A stretch of DNA of 20,170 nucleotides from Bremia lactucae (GCF_004359215.1 NC_090621.1:4368639-4388808); one strand, 5' to 3'; shown: positions 8,800 to 17,587, numbered from the stretch's first letter. The notes: generated by a model from the sequence alone, not told the origin. Made by a program: numbers and translations.

Positions 8800-10272
8800 A
8801 TGGCAAAGCAACCATTATTTACAGTCGAGGATGCAAAGTGCTCCTTCAGCCTCATTTGCTGTATGTGTGGTGTCGGGACACTCAGTATGCCGTCTAACTT
8901 TGCTCGCACCGGTCTAATTTGGGGTATAATCGCCTTCGTCACCATGGCTCTTGCCAATATATACGCATCGGTCGCCATGTCCAAAGTACTTCTGCTCGCC
9001 CCTAGCTCGGTCAGTACTTTCGGCGACCTTGGCGATTGGTGCATGGGCAAGGCTGGTCGCTGGCTATGTATCCTCTCCCAGATGGGATCGTGCTTGCTCA
9101 TTCCATGCGCGTATTTAGTACTCGGTGGTGGGTTGCTTGACGGCCTGTTTCCGGGTGCCTGGGATTCCACAACGTGGATCATTTTTATGACTATTATGGT
9201 GCTGCCGCTGGCGCTAGTACCTACTTTAAAGGAAGGAGCAGGTGCCGCGTTTGGTGGCTTTATGGCCACTCTCTTCGCCGATACTCTTGGTGTGGCAATA
9301 GTAGTGCACGGAATGAGTGGCCATGCATCCGTGCCTTCGCCGGAGCTCAGTATGCCCCAAGTTGCCGGTGCGTTCGGCAGTCTCGCCATGGGCTTCGGAG
9401 CTGGTATTGTTCTCTCGGATGTGCAACGTCAGCACAGCGACCCTCGCCGCATGGTTCGCGTTGTCATCGCCACCATGATCTTTGTCACGTGCATGCTGCT
9501 GCTTCTCGGTATTGTGCCCTACCTCTCGGTTGGGTGCCAAATTTCTGGCAATCTGCTGTATGTCATTTATCCAGAGGCCAGCACTGGTCTCACCACATTG
9601 GGCTTTGCTCCAAAGTGGGGCACCGTCGTATTGGCTTACATGGCAATGCAGCTGCACATCACCATTGCCTTTGCCGTGATTATCAACCCCGCCTTCTACA
9701 TTGCCGAGCGCCTGGTACTGGGCATGCACAAGAATGCGGCGGTAGATATCGAGAATGGTGCGGCATTCCGGGAGTCTGCAACGCCTGGGGACCAGCAAAA
9801 GGTCGTAAACGACTCGCACGTCAGCGCGACTTCCAGTCGACGTTCGCGTACGTCGGTATTTCCTCTCACGGGAGAACGTAATGACCATGACCTCGAGGCT
9901 GCTGAGTATCGCGGTGCCAACGCGATCAAGTATGTCCTTCTTCGTCTCTCTATAATCATCGCGCTCGTGATCTTGTCCATAATTTTCAAAGACCACTTCT
10001 CGGACTTCGTTGACTTCGTAGGCGCGTCAGCTATCACAGCCAACTGTATCGTTCTGCCAGTTATCTTCTACCTCTCCAAATCATGGAGGACCATTTCGAT
10101 GTATGAAAAGTTTGCCGCGGCTACTATCGTTGTCGTGTGCAGCGTTCTAGGTATTTATTCGACGTACGCTGCTGGCAAGAACCTGTTTGTTGCGAACGAA
10201 TCGGACACGATCTTTCCTTTCTGCCATGCCGAGTTCCGCGACAACGTCTTCTTCAATCAAACGTCTAGTTGA
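8800..10272 (+). CDS. Amino acid/auxin permease (AAAP) family transporter
   Basis: This is an intact, intronless 490-residue multi-spanning membrane protein of the AAAP (Aa_trans) family, which carries amino acids by secondary transport across plasma or vacuolar membranes. The family's first-helix signature is present at about residues 14-36 (CSFSLICCMCGVGTLSMPSNF), and hydrophobic segments follow at roughly 40-66, 90-112, 124-142, 150-170, 188-206, 220-243, 272-300, 376-396, 404-426 and 436-456, consistent with eleven helices. A hydrophilic loop at 310-372 (charged, with SRRSRTS) separates the last three helices and is a likely cytosolic regulatory loop. The ATG at 8800 sits in a good context (acacc before ATG) and matches the short family N terminus. 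It is the only plus-strand gene in the middle of the window. Substrate cannot be told from sequence. Confidence 0.93.
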   Translation: MAKQPLFTVEDAKCSFSLICCMCGVGTLSMPSNFARTGLIWGIIAFVTMALANIYASVAMSKVLLLAPSSVSTFGDLGDWCMGKAGRWLCILSQMGSCLLIPCAYLVLGGGLLDGLFPGAWDSTTWIIFMTIMVLPLALVPTLKEGAGAAFGGFMATLFADTLGVAIVVHGMSGHASVPSPELSMPQVAGAFGSLAMGFGAGIVLSDVQRQHSDPRRMVRVVIATMIFVTCMLLLLGIVPYLSVGCQISGNLLYVIYPEASTGLTTLGFAPKWGTVVLAYMAMQLHITIAFAVIINPAFYIAERLVLGMHKNAAVDIENGAAFRESATPGDQQKVVNDSHVSATSSRRSRTSVFPLTGERNDHDLEAAEYRGANAIKYVLLRLSIIIALVILSIIFKDHFSDFVDFVGASAITANCIVLPVIFYLSKSWRTISMYEKFAAATIVVVCSVLGIYSTYAAGKNLFVANESDTIFPFCHAEFRDNVFFNQTSS

Positions 10273-10416
10273 AGGAGTGACATATTATTCATACTTCTTA
10301 AGTCATTTGCGTACTTGTTGGCTGCTGTAGCGCCAAGACTGATAGAACAATACAGCATACATTTTGTCATAATCTTCAGCTGCATCGCAAATTCAACCAG
10401 TACAAATATATATTAA

Positions 10417-10608
10417 GGGAGGGTGTCCCCATAATTCTCCTTTCTATTTCCTCTTAATGTCAAAGTGTTTTTAATTGATAAATCCAGCGCCTTTTTCATC
10501 GATTTGAGCCAATGACACCCGCTTCAAGGATCTCGAAATTGTAAATATTCTTTTAAAATCGCCTAGATTACCAATAAATATAGGAGAATTATGAAGACAC
10601 CCCCCCCA
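10417..10608. mobile_element. MITE-like element with long inverted arms
   Basis: The left end (10417-10449) reads gggagggtgtccccataattctcc and on. The right end (10576-10608) is its near inverse complement: ggagaattatg, then gacaccccccc. About 30 bases pair with few mismatches, and weaker inverted similarity continues inward (attgataaatccagc near 10475 against a partner near 10560-10575). There is no coding capacity at about 190 bp. The structure fits a miniature inverted-repeat element or a hairpin-forming sequence downstream of the transporter stop. A clear target-site duplication was not found. Confidence 0.6.
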
Positions 10609-10655
10609 ACAGCCGCCCACCGGACACCCCACCCCGGATACACCCTTCCCCCTCA
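10596..10655 (+). repeat. C-rich low-complexity tract
   Basis: The tract contains a run of eight or more C followed by repeated short C runs (cggacacccc, accccgg, cccttcccc). It overlaps the right end of the MITE-like element. It stands out in an otherwise AT-rich spacer. There is no coding signal. Confidence 0.6.
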
Positions 10656-10772
10656 GATTCGAGCTTTCGATGCTTGCACTTGAGGTATGGGTCCATAACT
10701 CAAGGCTTTAACATGGACTAATGTGCTTCAGAAGGTAAAAAAAATGTTCGAGGGATAAATTAATAAGATTTT

Positions 10773-11509
10773 TTAAAACTGGAGAGCTCGACGAACAGGA
10801 GGATTTGGCCGTAAGAGCTCATGAATTTTACGCATTGCTTGATACACTTCATGCATCGTTTCAGGCACAATACCTTGCAATTCGATGGGCGCCATATGTT
10901 CCATCGCCGCAGTGACAATGTCTAGACACTCATCGTACGCGATTGCGACGGCCAGACTGTAAGGCTGCCCACTAAGAGCAGCCATTTGTTCGGCAGCTGT
11001 CATTATGGCGCGCGAGCACACATCAAATGTTGGCAACTGCTTACCATCATTAGTCTCGCCATCTTCTGAAGTCCAGGGCACAATTGAGCATTTTAAATTG
11101 AGCCTTAGTGTTGACGCAGTTGCCGTTCTTAACGCAGATGCAATTGGGTTATTGAAAGGCGTAGATATATGGTTGATTGCGCCGACAGTGTCCGGGGTGC
11201 GCATCTTGCGTGCTCTTGTTCACTTATCTAAAAAGTTTGTGTTCATGCTGAAACAAATATTCATTCGCTTTTCGAGACAGGACACGGCCCGAGTGCCAGC
11301 TCTAAAAAAAAGTGCGGTATACCAAACGTATTTTTTACTTGGTGCAGGTTGTACTGACTTGAAGCGGAGAAGATCTTTTCGACATTGAGCATGGTCCTTA
11401 ATCGTTTGCGTGATTGCCACTGCTCGCCATCTTTTACAACGCTCATATCTTCAACCATTGCGCATGCAAATCGAGAGAAATGTAGATAGTGAGCTTCAAA
11501 AAGATTCAT
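10773..11509 (-). pseudogene. Frameshifted remnant of an unidentified conserved-looking gene
   Basis: Three open pieces on the minus strand appear to be parts of one protein. Piece 1 starts at 11509 (HYLHFSRFACAMVEDMSVVKDG, RKRLRTMLNVEKIFSASSQYNL). Piece 2, at about 11301-11224 in another frame, gives SRKANEYLFQHEHKLF before a TAA. Piece 3, 11204-10773, is the longest and reads cleanly from DTVGAINHIST through VPWTSEDGET, a helical SRAIMTAAEQMAALSG region and IVPETMHEVYQAMRKIHELL. In the frame before piece 3 the text NKSTQDAHP runs right up to DTVGAI, so one extra base near 11193 would explain the break. A 37-base GT...AG stretch (11302-11338) could be a tiny intron between pieces 1 and 2 but is short. 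The 5' end lies 84 bases from the gamma-SNAP stop, so the gene is probably truncated. I do not recognise the family. Confidence 0.6.
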
Positions 11510-11592
11510 TTGATATAATGAATAATACTTAAGTCAATCGGCTTTATACTTGCTGTACAAGGCATTCTCCAAATGTCTGCTACGAAATTGCC

Positions 11593-13068
11593 TTAAGTGA
11601 GGTCGAATTCGTCGTAGGCAGTCTTGACACTAGATTTGGTCGATGGTGCATTGGCGATCGCATTCCTAGAATCCTCCAATTCGTACAGTGAAGAATTTTG
11701 ACGCACCTTCGGGTCAGGCATGGCGAATTCAAGATCATCGAGTTCATCGTCCATTCGAGCACTAGCACGCAATGTTCCAAGCTGCGGGGAAGGCATGCGG
11801 GTTGGTGATAAAGACGTAGATTTATCACGAAGACTTGGCGATGCGAATTCTTGGGCCCTCTTGTTTTGTGTGTAAGCGAAAGACATTTTCTTCTTGCCTT
11901 CAGAGACGTCAACCTCCCCAAGAGCATCAGCCAGCATTGCTTCATAATCACTGTCGCGCACTTCAGAGCTCGGACTATTTGACCTTTCAGGCACCGGAAA
12001 GTCATACTCATTACCCACCGCTGGTGTCCTTGCAGATGGCGCGGATGTATTCTGAGTTGACGATGAATGGGCCGATGGCGCAAAGGGATTTCGCTGCTTT
12101 TGCGGCTGCTGCTTCTGTCGAGGCAAACTTCTGCCACTAGACGGATCTGGTCGATGCTGATGCGGCGGCGGTGGGGTGTTTCCAGTGGAATAAACTGACA
12201 GCTTGCGACAAATCCGGCCAATCTGATTGTCCAGCGCCAGAAAGCCAGGTTTGCGAATTGTCGCTTGCAAAAGCTCCTCGTTCCCCATCTTATACGCGCG
12301 AACCAAATCCTCTGCTAGCGCACAGTCGTCTGACGACAAGAAGGAGTCATCCTGCAAAGAGCGCGAGTAGAGTGCGTCCGCAGCAGACACATCGCCCACC
12401 GCCAGCATCAGAATTATTTGACACAGCTGCATTTTGTGGATATTGTGTTGCTGATCCATGGCCTCATACAATGCGTTCATGCGATCCAGCAGCTTCACAG
12501 CCTCACTGTGTTTGCCGTATTTTACCAAAAAGCTCAGCGTCTTGCGGAAGGTATCGACTGCAAAGTGAGGTTTATCTTGCGCTTCCAGCAAGTCGCACGC
12601 TTGCCAATAGAGCGGCAGCACGTTATCTGCGCCAACCCCGTTGTTCTCACAAGCCTGTGCACCCTTTACCAATGCATCTGCAGCCTTGCCAAACTCACCC
12701 ATGTCCACATAAAGCATGCTGGCTGATTCGTAAGCCTTACGTGCTTCAGCTGTCACTTGTTGTAAGTTGCGTGAGCCTGTGCGCTCAGCTTTAAGCTGCT
12801 GCAGCGCCGTTTTCGCTACATTTTCATAAGCCTGCGCGGCACGAAACGGCGACTGGTTGTTTTGCTGGGCTTCAGCGCAACGCTTGAAAGCCAGCTTGCT
12901 AGCTTCGAAGTCGCCTCCAAGGCGATAGAGCTCGCCAGCCTTGTCGAGAAGCGGTGCCGCCGAAAGATAATCTGGTGAACCGCGAAAGAAGGAGCGTTTG
13001 GCGAGCAACTTTTCCGCCTGTTTGAGCTGCACCAACGCCTCAGCGCACTTGTGCTGTTGCAGTGACAT
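11593..13068 (-). CDS. NAPG: Gamma-SNAP (soluble NSF attachment protein) with long C-terminal tail
   Basis: This is an intact, intronless 491-residue protein. Residues 1 to about 292 are an all-helical TPR-like SNAP array (AEKLLAKRSFFRGSPDYLSAA; YRLGGDFEASKLAFKRCAEAQ; YGKHSEAVKLLDRM), matching gamma-SNAP, which links SNARE complexes to the NSF ATPase for disassembly in vesicle transport and is about 310 residues in animals. Residues 293-491 are an extra low-complexity tail rich in Ser, Pro, Asn and Gln. The tail has an NPF motif at 327-329, many SP sites, and acidic patches (DDELDDLEF at 440-448; YDEFDL at the end). The start at 13068 gives the expected N terminus. It lies downstream of the FkbH-type gene on the same strand, 342 bases away. 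Confidence 0.9.
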   Translation of the reverse strand: MSLQQHKCAEALVQLKQAEKLLAKRSFFRGSPDYLSAAPLLDKAGELYRLGGDFEASKLAFKRCAEAQQNNQSPFRAAQAYENVAKTALQQLKAERTGSRNLQQVTAEARKAYESASMLYVDMGEFGKAADALVKGAQACENNGVGADNVLPLYWQACDLLEAQDKPHFAVDTFRKTLSFLVKYGKHSEAVKLLDRMNALYEAMDQQHNIHKMQLCQIILMLAVGDVSAADALYSRSLQDDSFLSSDDCALAEDLVRAYKMGNEELLQATIRKPGFLALDNQIGRICRKLSVYSTGNTPPPPHQHRPDPSSGRSLPRQKQQPQKQRNPFAPSAHSSSTQNTSAPSARTPAVGNEYDFPVPERSNSPSSEVRDSDYEAMLADALGEVDVSEGKKKMSFAYTQNKRAQEFASPSLRDKSTSLSPTRMPSPQLGTLRASARMDDELDDLEFAMPDPKVRQNSSLYELEDSRNAIANAPSTKSSVKTAYDEFDLT

Positions 13069-13410
13069 GGCGTTGATGATGTGAGTGTAATACCTGTCAA
13101 ACTTGTGCTATTTATAATTATGTTTGAGATTTAATTATTGGATATAACTTCGTCGGCTGCTTCCCATGGGTATTTTCGATAAATGTTAGTGCGATAATCT
13201 AACTAATGGCACTTAGCAAGAGAGAATGTGCAATTTAAAACAAATAAAAAAATGCTATGAGCTAGTTATAATACTCGGCAAGAATTGCAAAGTGTGGATC
13301 ATGCAAGATTCTCTGTAAACAAGGTAATGTTGCCAACGAGTTTGTAATGCTATGATAAAGCAAACGACAAGACATTCAGTCATTGCCGCTGAAGTTGCAT
13401 CAAAAGCTTC
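13069..13410. other. Intergenic spacer upstream of gamma-SNAP
   Basis: This is an AT-rich spacer between the stop of the FkbH-type gene and the start of gamma-SNAP, both on the minus strand. It must hold the gamma-SNAP promoter. No convincing initiator motif, repeat or additional gene is seen. Confidence 0.5.
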
Positions 13411-16166
13411 TCATTTAAATGTCTCGCCACGTCGGCGCTTGTTACAATGTGCTTCGCACCACGGTATAACAGGATCACTAAGTATTCTCTCTTTTCCAAG
13501 ACTTATGGTAGCAGCCAACTCTGCCTGAAGAGCATTTAAAGCCGACTGCCGGGCTTTCATATTAGCATGACGCAACGAACGCGCCACGAGCCGCTGCATG
13601 CGGTAACAGCAAGTGCGACATCTTTTAAATGCACATCGACTTTCACGCTGAATCGGTGTAGAGCATTGTGGGGAATCGCAAACCAGCTGAAGACGACTTT
13701 CAAGCTCTATTCCGTTGACAGAACTGGCTTCGTCCTCATGCATGCTGCCGCCAAGTAAAAGTCGGTCATGAGTATGCGGACGATTAGCGGACCAAATGAC
13801 GCGTGAAGCCTCTTTATGAAAATAATTTACCAGCGCCATCTTAGTTTGATGGCGTGCTTTTCGTCGGAATTCCTCGTCATCAACGTCGGAATTATCAGTT
13901 TTAGCGATCACGATACTTTTTGCACTCAAGAGGGCACAACATAGAAATTGCTCCAAGCTGCCGCGATCGCGAAGAGGTACACGCATCATCCCGACATTGT
14001 TTCTTTTAGCGAGCTTCTTGGCGACTGTAGCTTGGAGCGAGCACGTAAGCCATGGCGAAATAATAAAATTCAAAGACAGTATCCAACGAAGGATTGTAAC
14101 AATTGTATTCTGGACCAATTCACCGAACCGAATATAGTACGAACGCCATTGTTTCAAGCCAATTGTCTTGACGTTGCGCTTACAAAATCCATCTGTCTGT
14201 AAGAACGTAACTTGACTGCCTTTTTCTTTGGAGAGCATCCAACTTCCAGCGTGTGAGAGGCTAATTTGATGCTCTTTCATACCAGTGACGTTAGACAACT
14301 GGTCGGTTTTTACTACAAACTTCATATCGGACAGCGCCGAGAAAAATGCGTGGGCTGGTTGATTTCGCTCGGTTGGTTCCCAGATTATTTCTAGTACTGT
14401 TGCTCTTGTCCTTGCTGCAATTTCACTTAATTTACGGACCATAGCATGCTCGACTCCACGATTCAGTGCACGGCAGCTGAGTAGAAGGCTGTCGACACGC
14501 AAGACGTTGCTACTCCGCGCATGTCGACAAAGAGCAGTGCTCACAAGACCGTAGTGGCCGAAACGGTCCGTCACGTGAGCGCAAACTACTGTGTTGTCGA
14601 AAGCAGAGACATAGTCATATAGTGTGCTTTCCTCCAAGCGCTTCGCAAACGTTGTTGCTGTGGTAAGCTGATTTGTGCGATGGTGAAGCTGGAGCACTCG
14701 AGTAAAAGATGTGCTCCTCTCTGAACGCTCTTGATCTTGGCTAAGCTCTTCAAAGACAATTTTAACATCGAGAGCACTTAAGAAAGCCTGATGCGACAGT
14801 GTAGATTCCCAAAGCTTTTCACGCTGGAGATCCAACTGATAAAATTGCGTTCGCAGGCCGTCCTCTTGAGTGCCAATGTTTGAATTTGAATTCAGACCAT
14901 GATCAAAAACCCACTCATGATCAAGTGCTGATTCATTAAAATCGGCTGGAAGTGGAATTACTGATACGGAAGGCAATGCAGTTTTTACTTCATTGCACTC
15001 CAGAGGGTTGTCGTCAATAAATATAAAGGAATCCAATCCTAGCAATGAACCATACTTACAGCATTAGTATTCCGTTCGGCAAGATGCACTTACAACGTCA
15101 CAGCGGTGGCCACAAACTCACCAAGAGACAGCTCTTGAGCAATTTGCATAATGTTACTCGACTTTGTATGCCAATTAATCTTGGTCGCCACCACATGCTT
15201 GTTCAAATCAAGCACCAATTCATCGTGGCGTTCTGTAAATACTGCCAGCACATCTTTACGAATGTTCTTGCTGCATAAGGCTAGAAGCATCCCTCGCTGC
15301 TGCTGCGCAACAACAAACCGCTGAAGGGAAAGGAAGCGTGTTCCAAGATCGACACCTTTCGGTCCGACTTCAGCAACTGCACCACCCCACAAAGTATTGT
15401 CACAGTCAAGCACAATGACTTTTTTGGAATTGCTAGCGGCTCGAAACAGCTGACATATTTGTCTGCACAGCAATAAACTCAGGACATTGAGCATGGCTTG
15501 CGTGTACGGAGAGTGTTGGCGCTTGTCGGACACGGCATCGTAATATTCAGTCGAATACTGCTGTTTAAAAAGACTAAGCACATGTCCTGAAGTCTGCACA
15601 CTCACTCTTTTTAAAGCCTGAGCTTTGAGTCGTACCATGCATTCCAGCGCTTTGAACCTTGAAGCGCTTGTCGGGGGACACGGGCACAAATGAACCACCA
15701 GTGGGACAGCACTAGGAATACTATCGTATCGGCCTAGATAACGCATAAGTTGTTCTGTCCCTCCGTCGGCTTGTACATTGGCACGGTCGTAAGTATCGCC
15801 CTTTACAAAACGATTCTGCAACTCAGGATGCATCACTTCGAGGTCACTGAGGCGAATAAGCAAGAGCACTAGATCAACTGGACGTGCTGGATAGAGCACA
15901 GCGGTAGACCATTCGTTGAAATCGGTCAAGCTGCCATATCGCAGCCACTGAACATCGACGTCGACATTCCACACGGCCTAGAGGCACAAACGATGTAGCC
16001 AATCGAGAATAAGCAATTATATTAGCTTCACCGCTCGATTTAATATAAAGAAATGCTACGTTACTCATGAACTAAGACCAACATGATTAATTAGGTGAAG
16101 GAGCGGCACAGCAAGGGTATCGTCGCATGCAAAGGTGCCTCCAATGGCCACGCGCTTGCACGCCAT
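13411..16166 (-). CDS. FkbH-type HAD/GNAT multidomain protein with Cys-rich C terminus (spliced)
   Basis: Model: exon 1 16166-16083, exon 2 15977-15122, exon 3 15038-13411, about 855 residues. The N terminus (KRVAIGGTFACDDTLAVPLL) and PLVVHLCPC region fit the FkbH amino-terminal domain. The HAD motif is IVLDCDNTLWGGAVAEVG (15410-15360) with catalytic aspartates D-x-D, then ALCSKN and, across intron 2, FIFIDDNPLECNEV. Exon 3 then has HVTDRFGHYGLVSTAL and LLLSCRALNRGVEHAM, the FkbH-linked GNAT-like acyltransferase region. Bacterial FkbH proteins make glyceryl units on acyl carrier proteins; no carrier protein or polyketide synthase is visible here. The last 90 residues hold clustered cysteines (C-x4-C-x9-C-x4-C-x2-CC, later CEAHC). 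Intron 2 (15039-15121; GTGAGT, TACTAAT, CTAG) is clear; the intron 1 donor is weak (GTTGGT). Confidence 0.85.
15039..15121 (-). other. Intron 2 of the FkbH-type gene
   Basis: 83 bases on the minus strand: donor GTGAGT, branch-like TACTAAT, acceptor GCTAG. Removing it joins LSLG to LDSFIFIDDNP, restoring the contiguous HAD domain in frame. The frame upstream otherwise ends at a TAA inside the intron. Confidence 0.93.
15978..16082 (-). other. Candidate intron 1 of the FkbH-type gene, donor uncertain
   Basis: The acceptor is good (TTTGTGCCTCTAG) and is required because a TAG sits directly before the exon 2 frame. The only in-frame donor I found in exon 1 is GTTGGT at 16082, which is weak. A stronger-looking GTAACG four codons later lies just past an in-frame TGA and so cannot serve. 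The exon 1 boundary should be treated as unproven. Confidence 0.45.
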
Positions 16167-16300
16167 TGTAAAACCTTTTATATTATATTCTTATAAGTAC
16201 GATCCTAATCAATCATCGCGATTGCGCTCATATTTGGACAGATCAATGCGATACCTTTAGCGATGACAACAGATCAGTGTTTTGCATAAAATTCAGACAG

Positions 16301-17041
16301 TTATTCGATGCACAAGACTGTTGCGTACATATTGCCGTATTGGATGGTTGGTGTATGCTCGCTGTCCACGTCTACTATACAGACCGCCATTGCTTCATAC
16401 GATGCAATAAAACGTCATTTTTTCTTACCACACCGATGCTGGAGCCAGCAAAAACTACTGCACTCACTGTTGGCGTCAAGCACGCGATAGGTGATCGTGA
16501 CCATAGACTCCTGCAGACAGAAGTTGAGAATTGCTACGTTGGCTTCCGGCTTGTATACGCCGTGGCACGTCACACCCTCGAAACTCCACTCCATAAAAAT
16601 ACCTTGCTCACTTGGAATAAACTGCAGCATTTAAATGCAATAAATTAGTCCTCGAACAATAGCAAACAGGATCATCGAGCGCGAGACAATTGACCTGCAC
16701 CGTGTAAGCACTAGAAAGGTCTTGCTTCTTAAGCGTACGGCCGAAAGACCATCGTAGGAACCTAAAGAGGTTTTTATTATAATGAAATTACATAGCAATT
16801 GCGGTTAGAATGACGACAATGCGCACTGCGTGTTGGGCTGGCGCGCTGCGTCTAAGTCCTCTTCGATAAGCACGACATTATTTGTGGAGCGAAGGTGTTG
16901 GAATCCACCACCAAAGCGGTGCCACTCAAGATTTCGCTTCCAGAATCCCTTTAAGTACGCGCAAAAATCTCCATTTGGCACGTCATAGCGCATTACATTA
17001 GTCGATACCGTGCTCATGCTGATGATTAATTGGTGGTCCAC
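16301..17041 (-). CDS. Four-exon gene for a small protein of unknown function
   Basis: Exons 17041-16827, 16761-16668, 16621-16468 and 16392-16301 join in frame to give 184 residues. Introns are 65, 46 and 75 bases; intron 3 has a consensus GTGAGT donor, intron 1 GTGCGC...CTTTAG, and intron 2 is short with a weak GTTTGC donor. The product is rich in alternating hydrophobic/polar strands and aromatic residues (KGFWKRNLEWHRFGGGFQHL; IFMEWSFEGVTCHGVYKPEAN; TMAVCIVDVDSEHTPTIQYGN), suggesting a beta-barrel-like fold, but I do not recognise the family. No signal peptide. It is in tandem with the FkbH-type gene, 134 bases upstream of its start, on the same strand. The start Met at 17041 is the first in the frame; an upstream exon is possible. 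The short ending after QYGNMY could be a truncated C terminus. Confidence 0.62.
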
Positions 17042-17587
17042 ATCGATATAGGGAAAGAATTGTCGTTATTTGATACTAAAAAGTGTATCCGGAGATCATG
17101 GACACGGTTTTCGTTAATCAGTTGAACAAAAATGTGGTTTCGGATTGTAACTGAAGATGTCACTCTGACGGTTAGAATTTTGAAATATCCGCTTGTTGCG
17201 ATTTTTGGGGTAGTGTAACGGGCTAAAGAGCGTAGGAAATGGGCGCTCCATTATAACATCAATGCAGAACATATATTGTAAGCTTACTAATTTCATCTTC
17301 AGATCTCTTGTTCAACAGAAACATTCCGACACAGAGGTTAGAGCTTTCCCACTTCAAAATGCGCAACCTCGCCACAGCGTAATGTGCCTGACACAGAAAG
17401 GGTGGGAAATATAGGAAATGAAAATTATAAGTCTCTAGCTTATGAAAATCTTATGGCTCTATTAATTCATTTAATTAGCAATGTTCCCATTAAACCTATG
17501 TGTCTGTAATGTAAAGATGCTACAAAGCAATTTTTTCTAGACTGCAGCTTTTAGTGCATTTTTCATGCATCGCAAACGTGGCGCTGT
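17042..17587. other. Intergenic spacer, mostly featureless
   Basis: I see no gene in this AT-rich spacer between the four-exon gene and the minus-strand elicitin-like gene. The only notable item is a 16-base match to the LTR terminus at 17213-17228 (see findings). A short open frame at 17114-17296 on minus has no supporting features. Confidence 0.55.

Noticed and set aside
8592..8897. 101-codon plus-strand open frame overlapping the transporter start
   Set aside because: It overlaps the transporter N terminus in another frame and shows no domain or signal peptide.
9226..9996. Long open frames antisense to and overlapping the transporter (256 codons at 9226-9996 minus; 204 codons at 8775-9389 minus; 235 codons at 9174-9881 plus)
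   Set aside because: They are shadows of the codon composition of a well-supported membrane protein; their products are low-complexity, His/Arg-rich or without domains.
11580..12794. Open frames of 213 codons (11580-12221 minus) and 207 codons (12171-12794 plus) overlapping gamma-SNAP
   Set aside because: They overlap an intact family protein in other frames and have no recognisable features.
12816..13100. 94-codon minus-strand open frame at the gamma-SNAP start
   Set aside because: It overlaps the conserved SNAP N terminus in another frame and has no family features.
16277..16648. 123-codon plus-strand open frame
   Set aside because: It is antisense to exons 3 and 4 of the four-exon gene, which has spliced continuity; the plus frame has no motif.
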